From NCBI GenBank assembly GCA_964017065.1, contig OZ024788.1, positions 13,776,452 through 13,840,451 on the forward strand: 64,000 bases of DNA, read 5' to 3'. This DNA comes from Haliclona indistincta (Eukaryota; Porifera; Demospongiae; Haplosclerida; Chalinidae). Every line of letters begins with the position of its first letter. Within the stretch, counting starts at the first letter, position 1. The notes under the pieces were generated by a model. It saw nothing but the letters and a program-made list of their open reading frames with translations, ran no database searches and was not told the origin of the DNA. Positions 12,217 to 23,065 of this stretch are shown piece by piece. The translations under genes and the position numbers were made by a program.

Positions 12217-12251
12217 TATTTAAACATGAGATGTTTAATGCTTTCCACTCA
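12217..12251 (+). promoter_or_regulatory. Core promoter of beta-helix/8TM gene 1
   Basis: TATTTAAA at 12217-12224 and an initiator-like CACTCAGTCTT with its A at 12251, exactly 34 bp downstream. Box, spacing and initiator recur before gene 2 (28452/28486) and gene 3 (44781/44815). That conservation between paralogues supports a real core promoter. The predicted leader before the chosen ATG is about 66 nt. Confidence 0.65.
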
Positions 12252-12316
12252 GTCTTAAAAACATGCTTACTTCATGTAACTTTTGTGACAGCAAGACAGT
12301 GCCAATTCACAAACTG

Positions 12317-15300
12317 ATGGCTGCTGCACTACTAGTGTTGCTGCTGTTGCTGGCTGTATCTTCCACTGCTTTCACAACCACTGATGTCTACTATGTCACA
12401 GCTGATGATGCAGCTGGTCAATGTCCTCCACACCAGATATGCCACAACCTCTCCTACTACATCTCCCAGCCTGACTACTACTACTACTTCACCTCTGACA
12501 CCACCATCATCTTCTTGGAAGGAGTACACAGCTTTGAACACTCTTATGAACACTCTTATGTAATTGTCGGTTATGTACACAACCTGACTCTGAAGGGACA
12601 AGGTCAGTGGCCGGTAGCAGGAGCTGAGGAGACTGTGATGCAGTCTACTGTCATTATCAACTGCACCAGAGGGAGAGGAGGATTCTACTTTGATACATGT
12701 CATGACATCACTGTTGAAGGACTTACAGTAGTCAACTGTAGTGGGGCTCGCGGAATTCAGTACAGTTATGGAATTTTCACTTTTATTTCTGTCCGAAGCT
12801 TACTCTTTCACAAGAATTCAATACAACACATGACAGGATATGGACTATATGTTTATAACTGTAACAATGCTATAATCACCAACTGCTCCTACTATCATAC
12901 AGCATTGTGTGATATAAGTGTGGACAATCACTCCGAATTTCTTAGTGGTGGAATATTCATTGTCTATAAAGCTCATAATATTCAGTACAGCAATACCACA
13001 TTAGAGCTATCATACTCCAACATGACCAAGTGTTGCGGTATTGTTGGAGGAGGTTTGACAATAGATTTGTCTCATAGAGGACAGCTCGACATTTCTTTCA
13101 ATAATTTAAAATTTTCGTATAATAAAGCTACAAGATTAGGTGGAGGCATATTTGCATCTTTGGTATCTGGCATCTTTGGCAGTGGTGATGTTACACTTGT
13201 TGTCAGTAATTGCATCTTCTTTAATGGAACTGCTGATTATGGTGGAGGAATGAACATTGATGTTGAAATTCCGTCATTCAAACTTATTATTGATACTACT
13301 GTGTTTTTGAATAATGGTGGTGCATCTACTAGTGATATATTCATAGTTTCATTTAAACATCCATTTAATACCAAGATCTCAATGATTAACTCAAAAGTGT
13401 TCACAAAATCGTACTCCTACTGTGGTGTATTTATTAATGGTGCTAGTGTGCATATCACTAATACTAGCATGAGGTTTGTCAATAAAAGCTTTGGTTTCAT
13501 GCTATTGGGCATTGACATTAACAATACAATACGAATCGACGGTTGCCATTTTAACGGAAGCACTGTTGTTACTTCTGTTATTTACTTGAATGCAGTCCAT
13601 GTGAGGATCATAAACTGTTTATTTTCCAACAACACTAGTGGTCACTCAGTAGTGAAAATTAGTGACCAGGCTGAGATAGGTTATGTAGTAATTCACTCTT
13701 GCAACATATCAGACAACAATATGACTGGAATCACACTGATTCAAGCTGTTGCAACATTCAGTGGACGCAATGTGATACAAAATAACAGAAACACAGATGG
13801 AGCTGGTATTACAATGTTCGCTTCATCCTATATTATAATTGAAGGAGAGTTACTGTTTTACAACAACACTGCTGATAAACATGGAGGAGCAGTACTTGCA
13901 ACACAACCAACACATTCTCTAATGGTTGCTATAGCACTGAGGTTGCTGGGATATACAACAATATTTGCAAGCACTCCCTGCACAATGACATTTAAGAATA
14001 ATTCCAGTTCAGTAATCTTCTCTGGAAACAGGGCAGGGAAAGGAGGAAGTGATATGTATGGAGCTATACTGATGGGCTGTAGCAAGGCTAAAAATAGGTA
14101 CCAAATACCACATCTAGGCCATCCTAATGAAAACTCATGGTACTTTGACACTCCTCTAATGAAATATCTTCATTTCAGTAACACTGATAGACTCTCCTCC
14201 ATGTCCTCTGACCCCATCATGGTCTGCTTCTGTAACACGACCACTAACTTACCAGACTGCTCTGCTAGGACCCATCACATACAAACATATCCAGGACTGG
14301 AGATCAATACATCAATAGCAACAGTAGGATACTATGGTGGTACAAGTCCTGGTGATGTGCAGGTCACTGCTCAACATGCAACGCTAGTTCAAACCTATGG
14401 AAAAAACTATGAGACAACTAATTGTTTCCAGCTTCACATTCTCCTGCAGAACACATCCTCAACAACAGCACTGGTTGATATCAGAGTGAAGAATGTAGTA
14501 CAAGGATTAGGTGTGTCTATTGGAGTGGACATTCTAGAATGCCCAATTGGCTTCACTCAGATCTCAGGACAGTGTCACTGTGAGCGATTCCTGGATACTA
14601 GCGATGTTCGATGCAATCTGTCAGCCACACCTTTTAAGTTCTTAAGACAAGGCAACAGCTGGTTTGGCTACATCAACAACTCTCAGTGTATAACTGGTAC
14701 TAATAATTGTCATTTTGACTACTGCAGTCGATCCAATGTCTCATTTGACATCATGGCACCTGATCGTCAGTGTGTGGCCAATAGAACAAGTATACTATGT
14801 GGACAATGCCAGCCTCACCTTAGTGTCATGCTGGGATCCAACCACTGTGGTACTTGCTCTAACTGGTATCTATTCTTGTTGCCAGTGTTTGCCCTCGCTG
14901 GCATGGTGTTGGTGGCTGTGTTGATGTTCCTCAACTTGAGTGTCTCTGTCGGAACTATCAATGGACTACTGTTCTATGCTAATATGGTGAAGCTCAATGA
15001 AGCTTTCTTCTTCCCGAATGGTAGTGTTCCAGTAGTGAGCCAGTTCATCTCATGGCTGAACCTTGACCTGGGTATTGAAGTGTGCTTGTTTGATGGACTG
15101 GATGGCTACTGGAACACTTGGCTACAGTTTATCTTTCCTGCTTACCTGTTCCTGCTCATGGGTGGTATTATTGTGGGCTGTCGCTACTCTGTGTGGTTTT
15201 GCCGGTTGTGTGGCTCTCATGCTGTCCCAGCACTAGCTACACTGTTTCTCATGTCCTACACTAAAATCCTACTCACAGTCACTAATGCTCTTTCCATGTC

Positions 15301-16057
15301 TCAGCTGCCATGCAATGACAGTATACTGACAGTGTGGAGTGTAGATGGGAACATTGAGTATGGCAGTGGTAAACACCTTATTCTGGTAGTCGTCTCCTGT
15401 GGTGTCCTGGTCATTGGACTGGCTTATCCTGTTTTAGTGTTGTGTGCTCCTCTGCTGGAGAAATACAGTCACAAGTGTATCCCACAGCACTGCAGGTGGA
15501 ATCCTGTAGCAAAGTTCAAGCCACTATTAGATGCTTATGGAGGACCTTATAAAGACAACTATCGATTCTGGACAGGAGTGACTCTGATGGTGCGACTGAC
15601 TGTCACTGTGACATTCTCCTTCACTTCAGGACCAATTAATGCTTACATCATCATTACCATTGTAGTGGGTATTCTCACATTTTGGTCTTTCACAAAAGGT
15701 GTATATGAAAGTATTTACGTCAGCTTGCTTGAAGTCTTTTATGTTCTCAACATATTTCTTCTGAGCACTGTTAGTCTGGCTACTGCTTCTCTCGGGTCGA
15801 GAGATTATCAAATAGCAACCATTGTCTCTGTCTGTCTGTCTCTAGTTGTCTGTGTTGTTGTCATGGCAATGCATCTCTTGTTCAACTTTGACCTCAAGAA
15901 GATCAAGAGAAGGCTAGGCTTCAAAGACCGAATAGAGTACATAGCAGTGCCTCAGATGGCAGCTAATGAAGATGATGAAGAGGACCATCCTCATGAAGAG
16001 CATGAGTCTTCCTCTCCAGTGCTGTTAGCAAGGGAGCCACTACTGTTCGATACTTGA
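12317..16057 (+). CDS. Beta-helix ectodomain multipass membrane protein, paralogue 1
   Basis: An intronless gene for 1246 residues. The start at 12317 gives a clean signal peptide (MAAALLVLLLLLAVSSTAF) shared by all three paralogues; an in-frame ATG at 12263 would add 18 residues but is lost in paralogue 2. Residues about 25-610 are a secreted region with repeated NC(S/T), GGG and NN(T/R) turns, typical of a right-handed parallel beta-helix, with many N-glycosylation sites. A Cys-rich stretch follows (CPIGFTQISGQCHC near 741, CGQC...CGTC just before the membrane). About eight hydrophobic segments span residues 850-1190, with GTINGLLFYANMV after the first and GGPYKDNYRFWTG before the fifth. 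The 56-residue acidic tail ends VLLAREPLLFDT. I believe similar proteins are abundant in sponge and cnidarian predictions; ligand and signalling role are unknown. The tail is about 20 residues shorter than in paralogues 2 and 3. Confidence 0.9.
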   Translation: MAAALLVLLLLLAVSSTAFTTTDVYYVTADDAAGQCPPHQICHNLSYYISQPDYYYYFTSDTTIIFLEGVHSFEHSYEHSYVIVGYVHNLTLKGQGQWPVAGAEETVMQSTVIINCTRGRGGFYFDTCHDITVEGLTVVNCSGARGIQYSYGIFTFISVRSLLFHKNSIQHMTGYGLYVYNCNNAIITNCSYYHTALCDISVDNHSEFLSGGIFIVYKAHNIQYSNTTLELSYSNMTKCCGIVGGGLTIDLSHRGQLDISFNNLKFSYNKATRLGGGIFASLVSGIFGSGDVTLVVSNCIFFNGTADYGGGMNIDVEIPSFKLIIDTTVFLNNGGASTSDIFIVSFKHPFNTKISMINSKVFTKSYSYCGVFINGASVHITNTSMRFVNKSFGFMLLGIDINNTIRIDGCHFNGSTVVTSVIYLNAVHVRIINCLFSNNTSGHSVVKISDQAEIGYVVIHSCNISDNNMTGITLIQAVATFSGRNVIQNNRNTDGAGITMFASSYIIIEGELLFYNNTADKHGGAVLATQPTHSLMVAIALRLLGYTTIFASTPCTMTFKNNSSSVIFSGNRAGKGGSDMYGAILMGCSKAKNRYQIPHLGHPNENSWYFDTPLMKYLHFSNTDRLSSMSSDPIMVCFCNTTTNLPDCSARTHHIQTYPGLEINTSIATVGYYGGTSPGDVQVTAQHATLVQTYGKNYETTNCFQLHILLQNTSSTTALVDIRVKNVVQGLGVSIGVDILECPIGFTQISGQCHCERFLDTSDVRCNLSATPFKFLRQGNSWFGYINNSQCITGTNNCHFDYCSRSNVSFDIMAPDRQCVANRTSILCGQCQPHLSVMLGSNHCGTCSNWYLFLLPVFALAGMVLVAVLMFLNLSVSVGTINGLLFYANMVKLNEAFFFPNGSVPVVSQFISWLNLDLGIEVCLFDGLDGYWNTWLQFIFPAYLFLLMGGIIVGCRYSVWFCRLCGSHAVPALATLFLMSYTKILLTVTNALSMSQLPCNDSILTVWSVDGNIEYGSGKHLILVVVSCGVLVIGLAYPVLVLCAPLLEKYSHKCIPQHCRWNPVAKFKPLLDAYGGPYKDNYRFWTGVTLMVRLTVTVTFSFTSGPINAYIIITIVVGILTFWSFTKGVYESIYVSLLEVFYVLNIFLLSTVSLATASLGSRDYQIATIVSVCLSLVVCVVVMAMHLLFNFDLKKIKRRLGFKDRIEYIAVPQMAANEDDEEDHPHEEHESSSPVLLAREPLLFDT

Positions 16058-16540
16058 GGATAGCTTTTTTAAATGGAATTGCACTAATTTGCAGAATTTC
16101 TTGTTTGTAACTTTTATTTCTCTATTTCTGACTTTCTATTTTTTGTTGTTTTATATTAATTTTTAGTGGACATTGTAATATGCAATTCGTATAAGCGGTT
16201 ATATTTGAGAAGGCTCTGTCTCATACATCAACTGTATGTGTTTGACCAGTTTCCTTAATTCTACAGCTAATTAGAAGCTTTTAACCCTTTATACCCTATT
16301 GACGCCTTTAGGTGACATAATTGACTCCACCTACTCTAGACGTCATAAATAGTGGGAAAAGTGTTCTTGAAAGGTCAAATCAAGTTAAATTGCAAAAGAT
16401 GACTTTGCCTGAAAAACACTGTTTTTCGTTGCGTCCTCTCCACTAAAGCATACAGAGTGTGGGAATTTTAAAGGGGGTGTCCCCGTTAACCTGGGGTTCG
16501 AAGAGGCAGAGCCCTTGCCACTTTTGGCGTTTTTAGCCAA
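16058..16540. other. 3' flank of gene 1 and truncated AACCCTTT-ended element
   Basis: After the stop lies an AT-rich 3' flank without a clear AATAAA. From about 16277 a TTAACCCTTTATACCC-ended repeat begins; it matches 20820-21050 and is cut off by the LINE at about 16541. The other end of this element type (AAAGGGTTAA) is seen near 21393. Confidence 0.6.
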
Positions 16541-18800
16541 AGCTTAAACAAGAGTTCATTATGCGGTACAGAGTCAAATGCCTTAGTAAAATCAAGGAAA
16601 AGTGCATCAACGCCTTTAGCACCGTTGTCTAAATCTTGGTAAACCTGTGCATATGAACTGAGAAGTTGGGACAAGCATGATCTGCCCTTCATAAAGCCAA
16701 ACTGACGACTTGATAACTTGTGACCCACATATTGAATGACGTGATTAAAAACAACCTTCTCAAGCACCTTAGATATGATACAGAGAAGAGAAATAGGCCT
16801 ATAGTTGGCAACTAGACTTTTATCCCCACTTTTATGTATCGGACATATTTTGTGAACTTTCCATTCAGGAGGAAGAACAGAGTATTCAAGAGACCAGTTA
16901 AATAAACAAGTAATTGAATCAGAGAGAATATCAGCACAATACTTAAAGATAGATGGATGAAGATCATCACATCCCATGGCCTTAGTGATGTCAAGCTGGA
17001 CAAGAGTAGTATAGACTTCACTAGAATCAAGAGACAACTCAGAAATACATGGAAAAGCAGGAGCTGAGAAGGAATCAAAAGAAGGAAGACAAAAGTCACT
17101 AGGAGTGAAGACTGAGTGAAAATACTCATTAAATAAAGTAGCCTTGACAGCGGGATCATAAATCAACCTGCCATTATGACACAAAACACTAGGTCCAGAG
17201 CCATCGTCAGTCATTTGCTTGAGATAAGAATAGAGCTTGTGAGGATCACTCTTGAATGAAACAGTTAGGTCAGTGAAATAACTTTCTTTAGCAGACAAGA
17301 CAAGCTTTTGAAGTTCATTCTCCATTGACTCAAGTTTCTGGGATAAAAAAGAGTGAGTTTTGACACGTTTGCGAAGAGTCCGGACTTTATTGTGTTGATG
17401 TCGCACTGAGGCATTAAACCAACGAGGCAGATTGTCGCTAGAGACAGTGGAACTAGGCACAAAGAGTGAAATGCACTGAGTGATAGCGTTTTTTAATGCA
17501 AGCCAAGATATTTCCAGACGATCAAAAGAAAATAGATCATATACAGAAAGCAAATCAGTTAGATGATCAGAAAAAGCAACAAGATCACATTGAAAGAAAT
17601 TTAATTTAGGTTTGACAGAAGAAACAGAATTAACAGGACTCAACAGAATACCAACAATAATAGGAAAATGATCAGAAAACAAAGGGAAGATTAGATGATA
17701 CAATAATATCAGTAGCCCTACTTTGAACATTAGTAAAAACAAGATCAAGGATAAACCCTGACTGATGAGTCGGGCTATCAACCAACTGAACAAAATTATT
17801 CAAACAAAAACATTTACATATTTCTTGAGAAAATGAAGAAGTTGCATGTTGTGTCTCCCAGTCAATATCAGATAAATTGAAGTCACCAACTACAAATGAA
17901 TTTAAATCATTTTCAAAAGTAGCTAAGAATTGAAGAACCAAGTTTTGATACTCAGTTGAACAGTTAGGAGGAATGTACAGACATGAGAGCAATAAACGAG
18001 GACGAGTTTCAAGAAAAACAGTGACCATTTCAAAGGAATCACCAATGCAAAAAAGCCGAGAAGCAATTGAAATCTTAACAGCAATCAGCACACCACCACC
18101 ACGGCTACCTCTGTCTCGACGATACACACAATAATTAGAAAGAAGCTCAGAGCTACTTACAGCATCAGTCAGCCATGTTTCAGTTATACAGATAATGTCA
18201 AAATCACCAGCATACACAACAGATTGAAATTGGTCAATTTTATTCACAAGACTACGTGCATTCCATAAAAGCAAAGAGAGCTTACAACCTAGTCATTCAT
18301 TAGAATTAGCAGCAGGGACAAAAACGGAAGCTGTCGCAGGTGATGACTGGGGATCATCACAGGCAACAGTTGCGACAGAGGATGCAGTTGTAATAGTAGT
18401 TGTATTTGAGGATACAGTCGTAGTAGAACCATTATTCAGGACAAGTGAGGAATTAGGGGTGTTATTTGAGCTGAAGATAAACTTCAATTCAGAGCCAGTT
18501 ACATCAACAGAACCAAAAACATTGTTTCTGACGAAAAGAGAGTTCCCTCGGATTTTGATGTGTTTGGAGTCAGTACCAGAATTTATAAGACTACGTCTCT
18601 CTTTAAGAATAAGTGCTTCAACTTTGCGTTCCTGCAACGACATATCAGGTTTGACGAAAATTCCAGTAGCTAGCTTGGTTCTGTTTGTAAGAATGGAGAT
18701 GACATCACGTCTGATAATAATAATAATAATAAAGTCTGATAATAATAATAATACGCATGCGTAGTTGGTCATTGATGACACACCCCCGTACTCATTCGGT
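16541..18800 (-). mobile_element. Non-LTR retrotransposon, endonuclease-RT, 3'-truncated
   Basis: Reading right to left: the end of a possible ORF1 (18293-18800, up to the gap), an endonuclease domain (17672-18274: WNARSLVNKIDQF, ITETWL, VVGDFN, LDLVFTN), a frame change near 17680-17790, then a linker and the RT start (16540-17790: ANYRPISLLCIISKVLEK, RQFGFMKGRS, LDFTKAFDSVPHN). It stops just after RT motif A, at the junction with the AACCCTTT element, so the catalytic YADD part and 3' tail are missing. It belongs to the APE-type EN group (CR1/Jockey-like). Defective. Confidence 0.82.
17672..18274 (-). pseudogene. LINE apurinic-type endonuclease domain
   Basis: About 200 residues with exonuclease-endonuclease-phosphatase motifs: a WNARSL start, ITETWL (catalytic Glu), RGGGVLIAV, VVGDFNLSDIDW (DxN) and LDLVFTN. 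It runs out of frame near 17790, where the RT frame takes over. The frame is preceded by a stop after NSNE, so this may be the ORF1/ORF2 boundary. Confidence 0.8.
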
Positions 18801-19000
18801 NNNNNNNNNNNNNNNNNNNNNNNNNNNNNNNNNNNNNNNNNNNNNNNNNNNNNNNNNNNNNNNNNNNNNNNNNNNNNNNNNNNNNNNNNNNNNNNNNNNN
18901 NNNNNNNNNNNNNNNNNNNNNNNNNNNNNNNNNNNNNNNNNNNNNNNNNNNNNNNNNNNNNNNNNNNNNNNNNNNNNNNNNNNNNNNNNNNNNNNNNNNN
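18801..19000. other. Assembly gap (200 N)
   Basis: Exactly 200 undetermined bases. Reading frames crossing it are not meaningful. It lies in or next to the LINE ORF1. Confidence 1.
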
Positions 19001-19121
19001 GTTCGCCCTTTTTTGAAAAGGAATCTTGACATTATTCATGGTACTTCTGATACTGAACTAATGCTCCGAACTATTCTAACTTCATAATTATAATTATGCA
19101 CCTATGTTGGTGTGTGTTCTC

Positions 19122-19155
<34 letters not shown>

Positions 19156-19564
19156 GATGATAGCATACATGCACTAACAATTGATTGGCACATCACAGAA
19201 GGCCTCAAGAAAGGCTGATACTGTAAGATTTTGCGCGCGCATCTCTCTGGGCTCTGACGTACTGTACATATGAGACTGAGTGAGGACATCGACTAGGAGG
19301 TTGGGTGACACACCCACAATACCGTAAAGTGCTCTTACAAGGACACGTAGCTTTAGATAGCCATGAATTAGCCGCTCGAACAAGGCTTGCCAGCACAGAA
19401 AGCGTCTTCTTGTGACTATAAATTCAGTGAAGAAGCTGCAGAGAGAGTTTTTGTGGAGATTTTCGAGCGGTGAGACGTAAACAAGCGTGTTTTTTGTCCA
19501 CACACACACATACCGACGGACACAAACGCATAACCCTGGCGCATACTGCACACGGGTAATAAAA
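19001..19564. other. No gene seen; (AAT)n run at about 19121-19154
   Basis: Contains an AAT trinucleotide run that may be the tail of a LINE. A minus-strand frame at 19174-19551 has no recognised motifs and I do not call it a gene. Confidence 0.4.
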
Positions 19565-19712
19565 CAGTTACTGCTCTATAGCCCGCACTAGTCCTGATTG
19601 AGTGAATCTTGCTTTATACTGTACACAACAAACCACTGAGTTACTGCTCTATAGCAGACACTAGTCCTGATTGAGTGAATCTTGCTTTATACTGTACACA
19701 ACAAACACCTTG
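19565..19712. repeat. 73-bp minisatellite, two copies
   Basis: Same unit as at 2722-3229 but only two copies, in the matching place of the duplicated block upstream of gene 2. It is followed by the same TGTCTGGTTCACAAG sequence as at 3239-3253. Confidence 0.92.
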
Positions 19713-19735
19713 TCTGTGCATGTCTGGTTCACAAG

Positions 19736-20078
19736 TAGTCTAGCAGCTAACCCTCCCGCCTACTGATAATTGGATGGACGGCGGAGAGGGTCTAGCAAAC
19801 ATTGCCATTCATTGATTTTTAATGAATAATAATGAAGTAAACCGCGTTACGATTAGCTGGGCGTTGCCTCCAACCGCGTGTATACACTCAGCTGCTATGT
19901 AATCATATTCATAATAATAACAAAGCCACGAAGAATGAATATCATTTTCCTCTGGGAGGAAAATGATATTCATTACGAATCTGATTGGTCAGTTGAAAAC
20001 TATGAATGGCAATGTTTGCTAGACCCTCTCCGCCGTCCATCCAATTATCAGTAGGCGGGAGGGTTAGCTGCTAGACTA
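19736..20078. mobile_element. MULE-like MITE, perfect 77-bp TIRs, 9-bp duplication
   Basis: 343 bp, TIRs identical over 77 bp and beginning TAGTCTAGCAGCTAACCC. It is flanked by GTTCACAAG at 19727-19735 and 20079-20087. The first copy of the block (3245-3253) has the motif once, which is the empty site. Perfect TIRs suggest a recent insertion, after the block was duplicated. No ORF. Confidence 0.88.
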
Positions 20079-20097
20079 GTTCACAAGTAGTTTGTTT

Positions 20098-20817
20098 AAG
20101 GTGGCGGTATACCCGTTTTTATGAATATTAATGAGCGACTTTCTTTTATTTGCAGCTCGTGACAGAGCAACGCTAGCAGCGTGAAACTCGCTCTGATGCA
20201 TCAATGAGTGTGTCTCAATGTATAATGCAGCTTGAAACGTTGCACAATATTCTACACCGAGGAATAATGTAGGAACAAGCGACATCGTACGGATACACAT
20301 TTTTCACGCCAAAAATCTCTCCTGACTAACCGTGCAGCAAAGGTTACCAGCTGAAATTCGACTCTTATAAACCATTTCTAGGTGCTGACGAAGAGTTTTG
20401 TTGACCCACGCTGAACGTAGCTGTTCTATGCATCGACAAACATGGACGTCACTGCAAATCAGCCATGATTCAGAATGTAAAAGTGTTTTTCTTAAAATCA
20501 GAAAAAGTAAATGCAGAAAACTCTTCGTCTGCACCTAGAAATGGTTTATAAGAGTCGAATTTCAGCTGGTAACCTTTGCTGCACGGTTAGTCAGGAGATA
20601 TTTTTGGCGTGAAAAATGTGTATCCGTACGATGTCGCTTGTTCCTACATTATTCCTTGGTGTAGAATATTGTGCAACGTTTCAAGCTGCATTATACATTG
20701 AGACACACTCATTGATGCATCAGAGCGAGTTTCACGCTGCTAGCGTTGCTCTGTCATGAGCTGCAGATAAAAGAAAGTCGCTCATTAATATTCATAAAAA
20801 CGGGTATACCGCCACCT
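20098..20817. mobile_element. Foldback element, two near-identical 350-bp arms
   Basis: A 720-bp near-perfect palindrome starting AAGGTGGCGGTATACCCG and ending with its complement; centre near 20458. The termini match the TTAA element at 24410-27003 (AAGGTGGCGG). Flanks are TTAA on the left and TTAT on the right, compatible with a TTAA target after one change. No credible ORF. Confidence 0.85.
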
Positions 20818-20819
20818 TA

Positions 20820-21393
20820 TCATAATTGACTCCACCTACTCTAGATGTCATAAATAGTGTGAAAAGTGCTCTAGAAAGGTCAAATCAAGTTTAATTGCAG
20901 AAGATAACTTTACCTGAAAAAACCCACTGTTTTTCGCCGCGCCCTCCCCACTAACATATATAGAATGGGGGGGTTTTAAAGGGGGGTGTCCCCCCTTTAA
21001 CCCGGGGTTCGAAGGGGCGGAGCCCCTCGCCGCTTTCTGCATTTTTAGGGCTTCAGGATGCCCGGAAATGCATACTTTGGCATAGAATATGGTCTAAACT
21101 GTGCTGTTTGCTCACCTGGACACCACCAGGTTTTTGTATCAGTCACCAGGGCTAAATGAAGACCAAAATCAGCTGAAAAATGACGAGGCCGCAGCACTTA
21201 AGTGGCTTCAGTTCCGAAGTGGGAGTGGCCAACTCAGATTTTAGTACATGGTCGTAAACTTTGACTTGCCAGGTAAAAACAGTGCTAGTTTGGAACAGTT
21301 AGCGTACTGCATGTTGTAGAAAATCGCTAGACAAACTGTCAGTTTAGAGCAAGTCGAATTTTCGCCAAAATAACCTAGCAACTAAAGGGTTAA
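20820..21393. mobile_element. AACCCTTT-type repeat, 5' part missing
   Basis: Its left part matches 16316-16540. Its right end is AAAGGGTTAA, the complement of the start of the copy at 16277. Together they suggest a roughly 0.6-kb element with AACCCTTT termini. No protein is encoded. Confidence 0.5.
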
Positions 21394-21499
21394 ATAATTT
21401 AAATCTCTTGCAACTTGTATTCAATGCAGTACTTTATCAGTAATGATGGTTATAAATGTACCAATAGTCTGTTTGTTACTGTGTGTGGGTGTGAGTGTG

Positions 21500-22192
21500 G
21501 TCAAAATAATGAAAAACTCTTGTCAGTCAAAGTCATCTCATCAACAAATCTAAAGAAAAGAGAAAAGTGGTAATGCATGAGTACCATTGTAAGACATGGT
21601 CTGCAAACTATGGGTCCAAGGGGCTAACAGTCACCAGCTAGCTGACTGTTATAAGCAGACAGTGACCACTATTGACAGGTTCCACTGTACTGTTTGCTCC
21701 CTAGCTAGCTGACTGTTATAAGCAGGTTCCACTGGTCCTTAGCTAGCTGGTGATGAGCTGACCTTGTCATTTCACTGTTGACATGAACATGTCTCGGTTG
21801 ACGAGCCCAGTCTGGTACCTTGTCTCCCGTCTCCTTCATCCACCATCCGTACTGCTGTGAGGTAGCTACTGGATACTGATACACCTCCATTGGTCCTACA
21901 AGGAGAGAGGGCATGCAATGAATGACCCATCTCGGCACTGGTTGATGACTCACCTTTGCTGTTTCTCTGATGCTTCTTTCTCATATCATCGCATTTGGTG
22001 AAGGAGCCATTGTGGGCGTGTTCAGTCTGCGGGATACTGCTGTACAGCTGAGAGCTGTGGGACTGGATACTAGCAGGAGCTTGCTGTTGTCCTGATGGTG
22101 CAGTTTGATCGCTCTTGTCACCTTGTTCGGCCTGCTGTGGGCCCGGTTCGTTGCTGTCCCGTTCCGAGCAATGTGAGGTTGAAGAACGCCAT
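21500..22192 (-). pseudogene. SPMIP11-like pseudogene
   Basis: Second copy of the gene at 3349-4313. The exon equivalents are 21954-22192, 21763-21895 and 21500-21548, with splice sites retained. Exon 1 has lost about 53 bp after MAFFNLTLLG and 3 bp further on. The frame shifts and meets a stop after 24 codons. Exons 2 and 3 keep the same sizes and phases as the intact gene. It lies upstream of gene 2 as the intact gene lies upstream of gene 1. Confidence 0.82.
21636..21740. repeat. Remnant of the 67-bp intron minisatellite
   Basis: About one and a half units (CTAGCTAGCTGACTGTTATA...) where the intact gene has five or more. Confidence 0.8.
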
Positions 22193-23065
22193 GATAATCA
22201 CTGGTAGCTGTCAATCACAGCACGTACTGTAGCCATGCATAAATTGTGGAAAGAGCGTGCGTGGTGTCTCGACTCTCGCGCGCGGTATTTACTTGTCGCC
22301 ATGGAAACTCGTAACGTAACGATAGTTGAGTGACGTAACGAAACCAAGATACTTACGTAAGTTACCTTTTGCAGTACAAGTGGATGGGAAAAGGCATGGA
22401 TAAGGTCGCTCCTGTCATTTTCAAACGCGCGCATGTTTTCAACTTTGCTACAATTTATCCGAATTGAGTACCATGGCTCTAAAATTTGATATACAGGAAG
22501 AATAATATTTTTATGATACACAAAATTTCAATTATTGAGTTGATCGAGTAGCAGCCATTTGAAAACAGGCAAATGTTCAAACATTTCAGGAGCGAAGTTA
22601 TCAAATCCGCTCACATATCAACATAGCATGAGTACATAGAACCATGAATAAAATGGAGCAGATATGATACATAATTATACATTATGTGTGAATAGAAGGA
22701 ACAATACAGAGTTTGGAACAATACAATAAGGTCTAAGTGCATGGGTCACGGCATGGGGCATTACGAGATGAGTGGGCTTCACTTATGCAAGTGATGGAGA
22801 ATCTGAGAAGACAGAAGATCATGCAACTCAGCCAGGTCATTATTGTGGAGAATTGTGTGTTTATCTCTTGTCGGCAATCATGCATGGAAGCAAGCAGCCG
22901 CTTGTACCGTGATTTGAGCAGATTTCCTGAATCAAGATGAACTAGGAGTTGTACATGTTCAACATGTTTGTTCTCTGATCAATGATCAATACTCCTCTAC
23001 AGATAATAAAATAAATTAATGCGAGATATTAATTTTAGGGTTGGAATAGCCCATCTGCACGTGAT
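22193..23065. other. Duplicated block without the H1 insertions
   Basis: Collinear with 4314-4665, 5919-6058 and 7316-7790. It shows the locus without H1a and H1b (sites near 22530 and 22675). I see no convincing gene. Confidence 0.75.

Noticed and set aside
18293..19039. ORFs running through the N gap
   Set aside because: The middle is undetermined sequence; only the part to the left of the gap can be a LINE ORF1 end.
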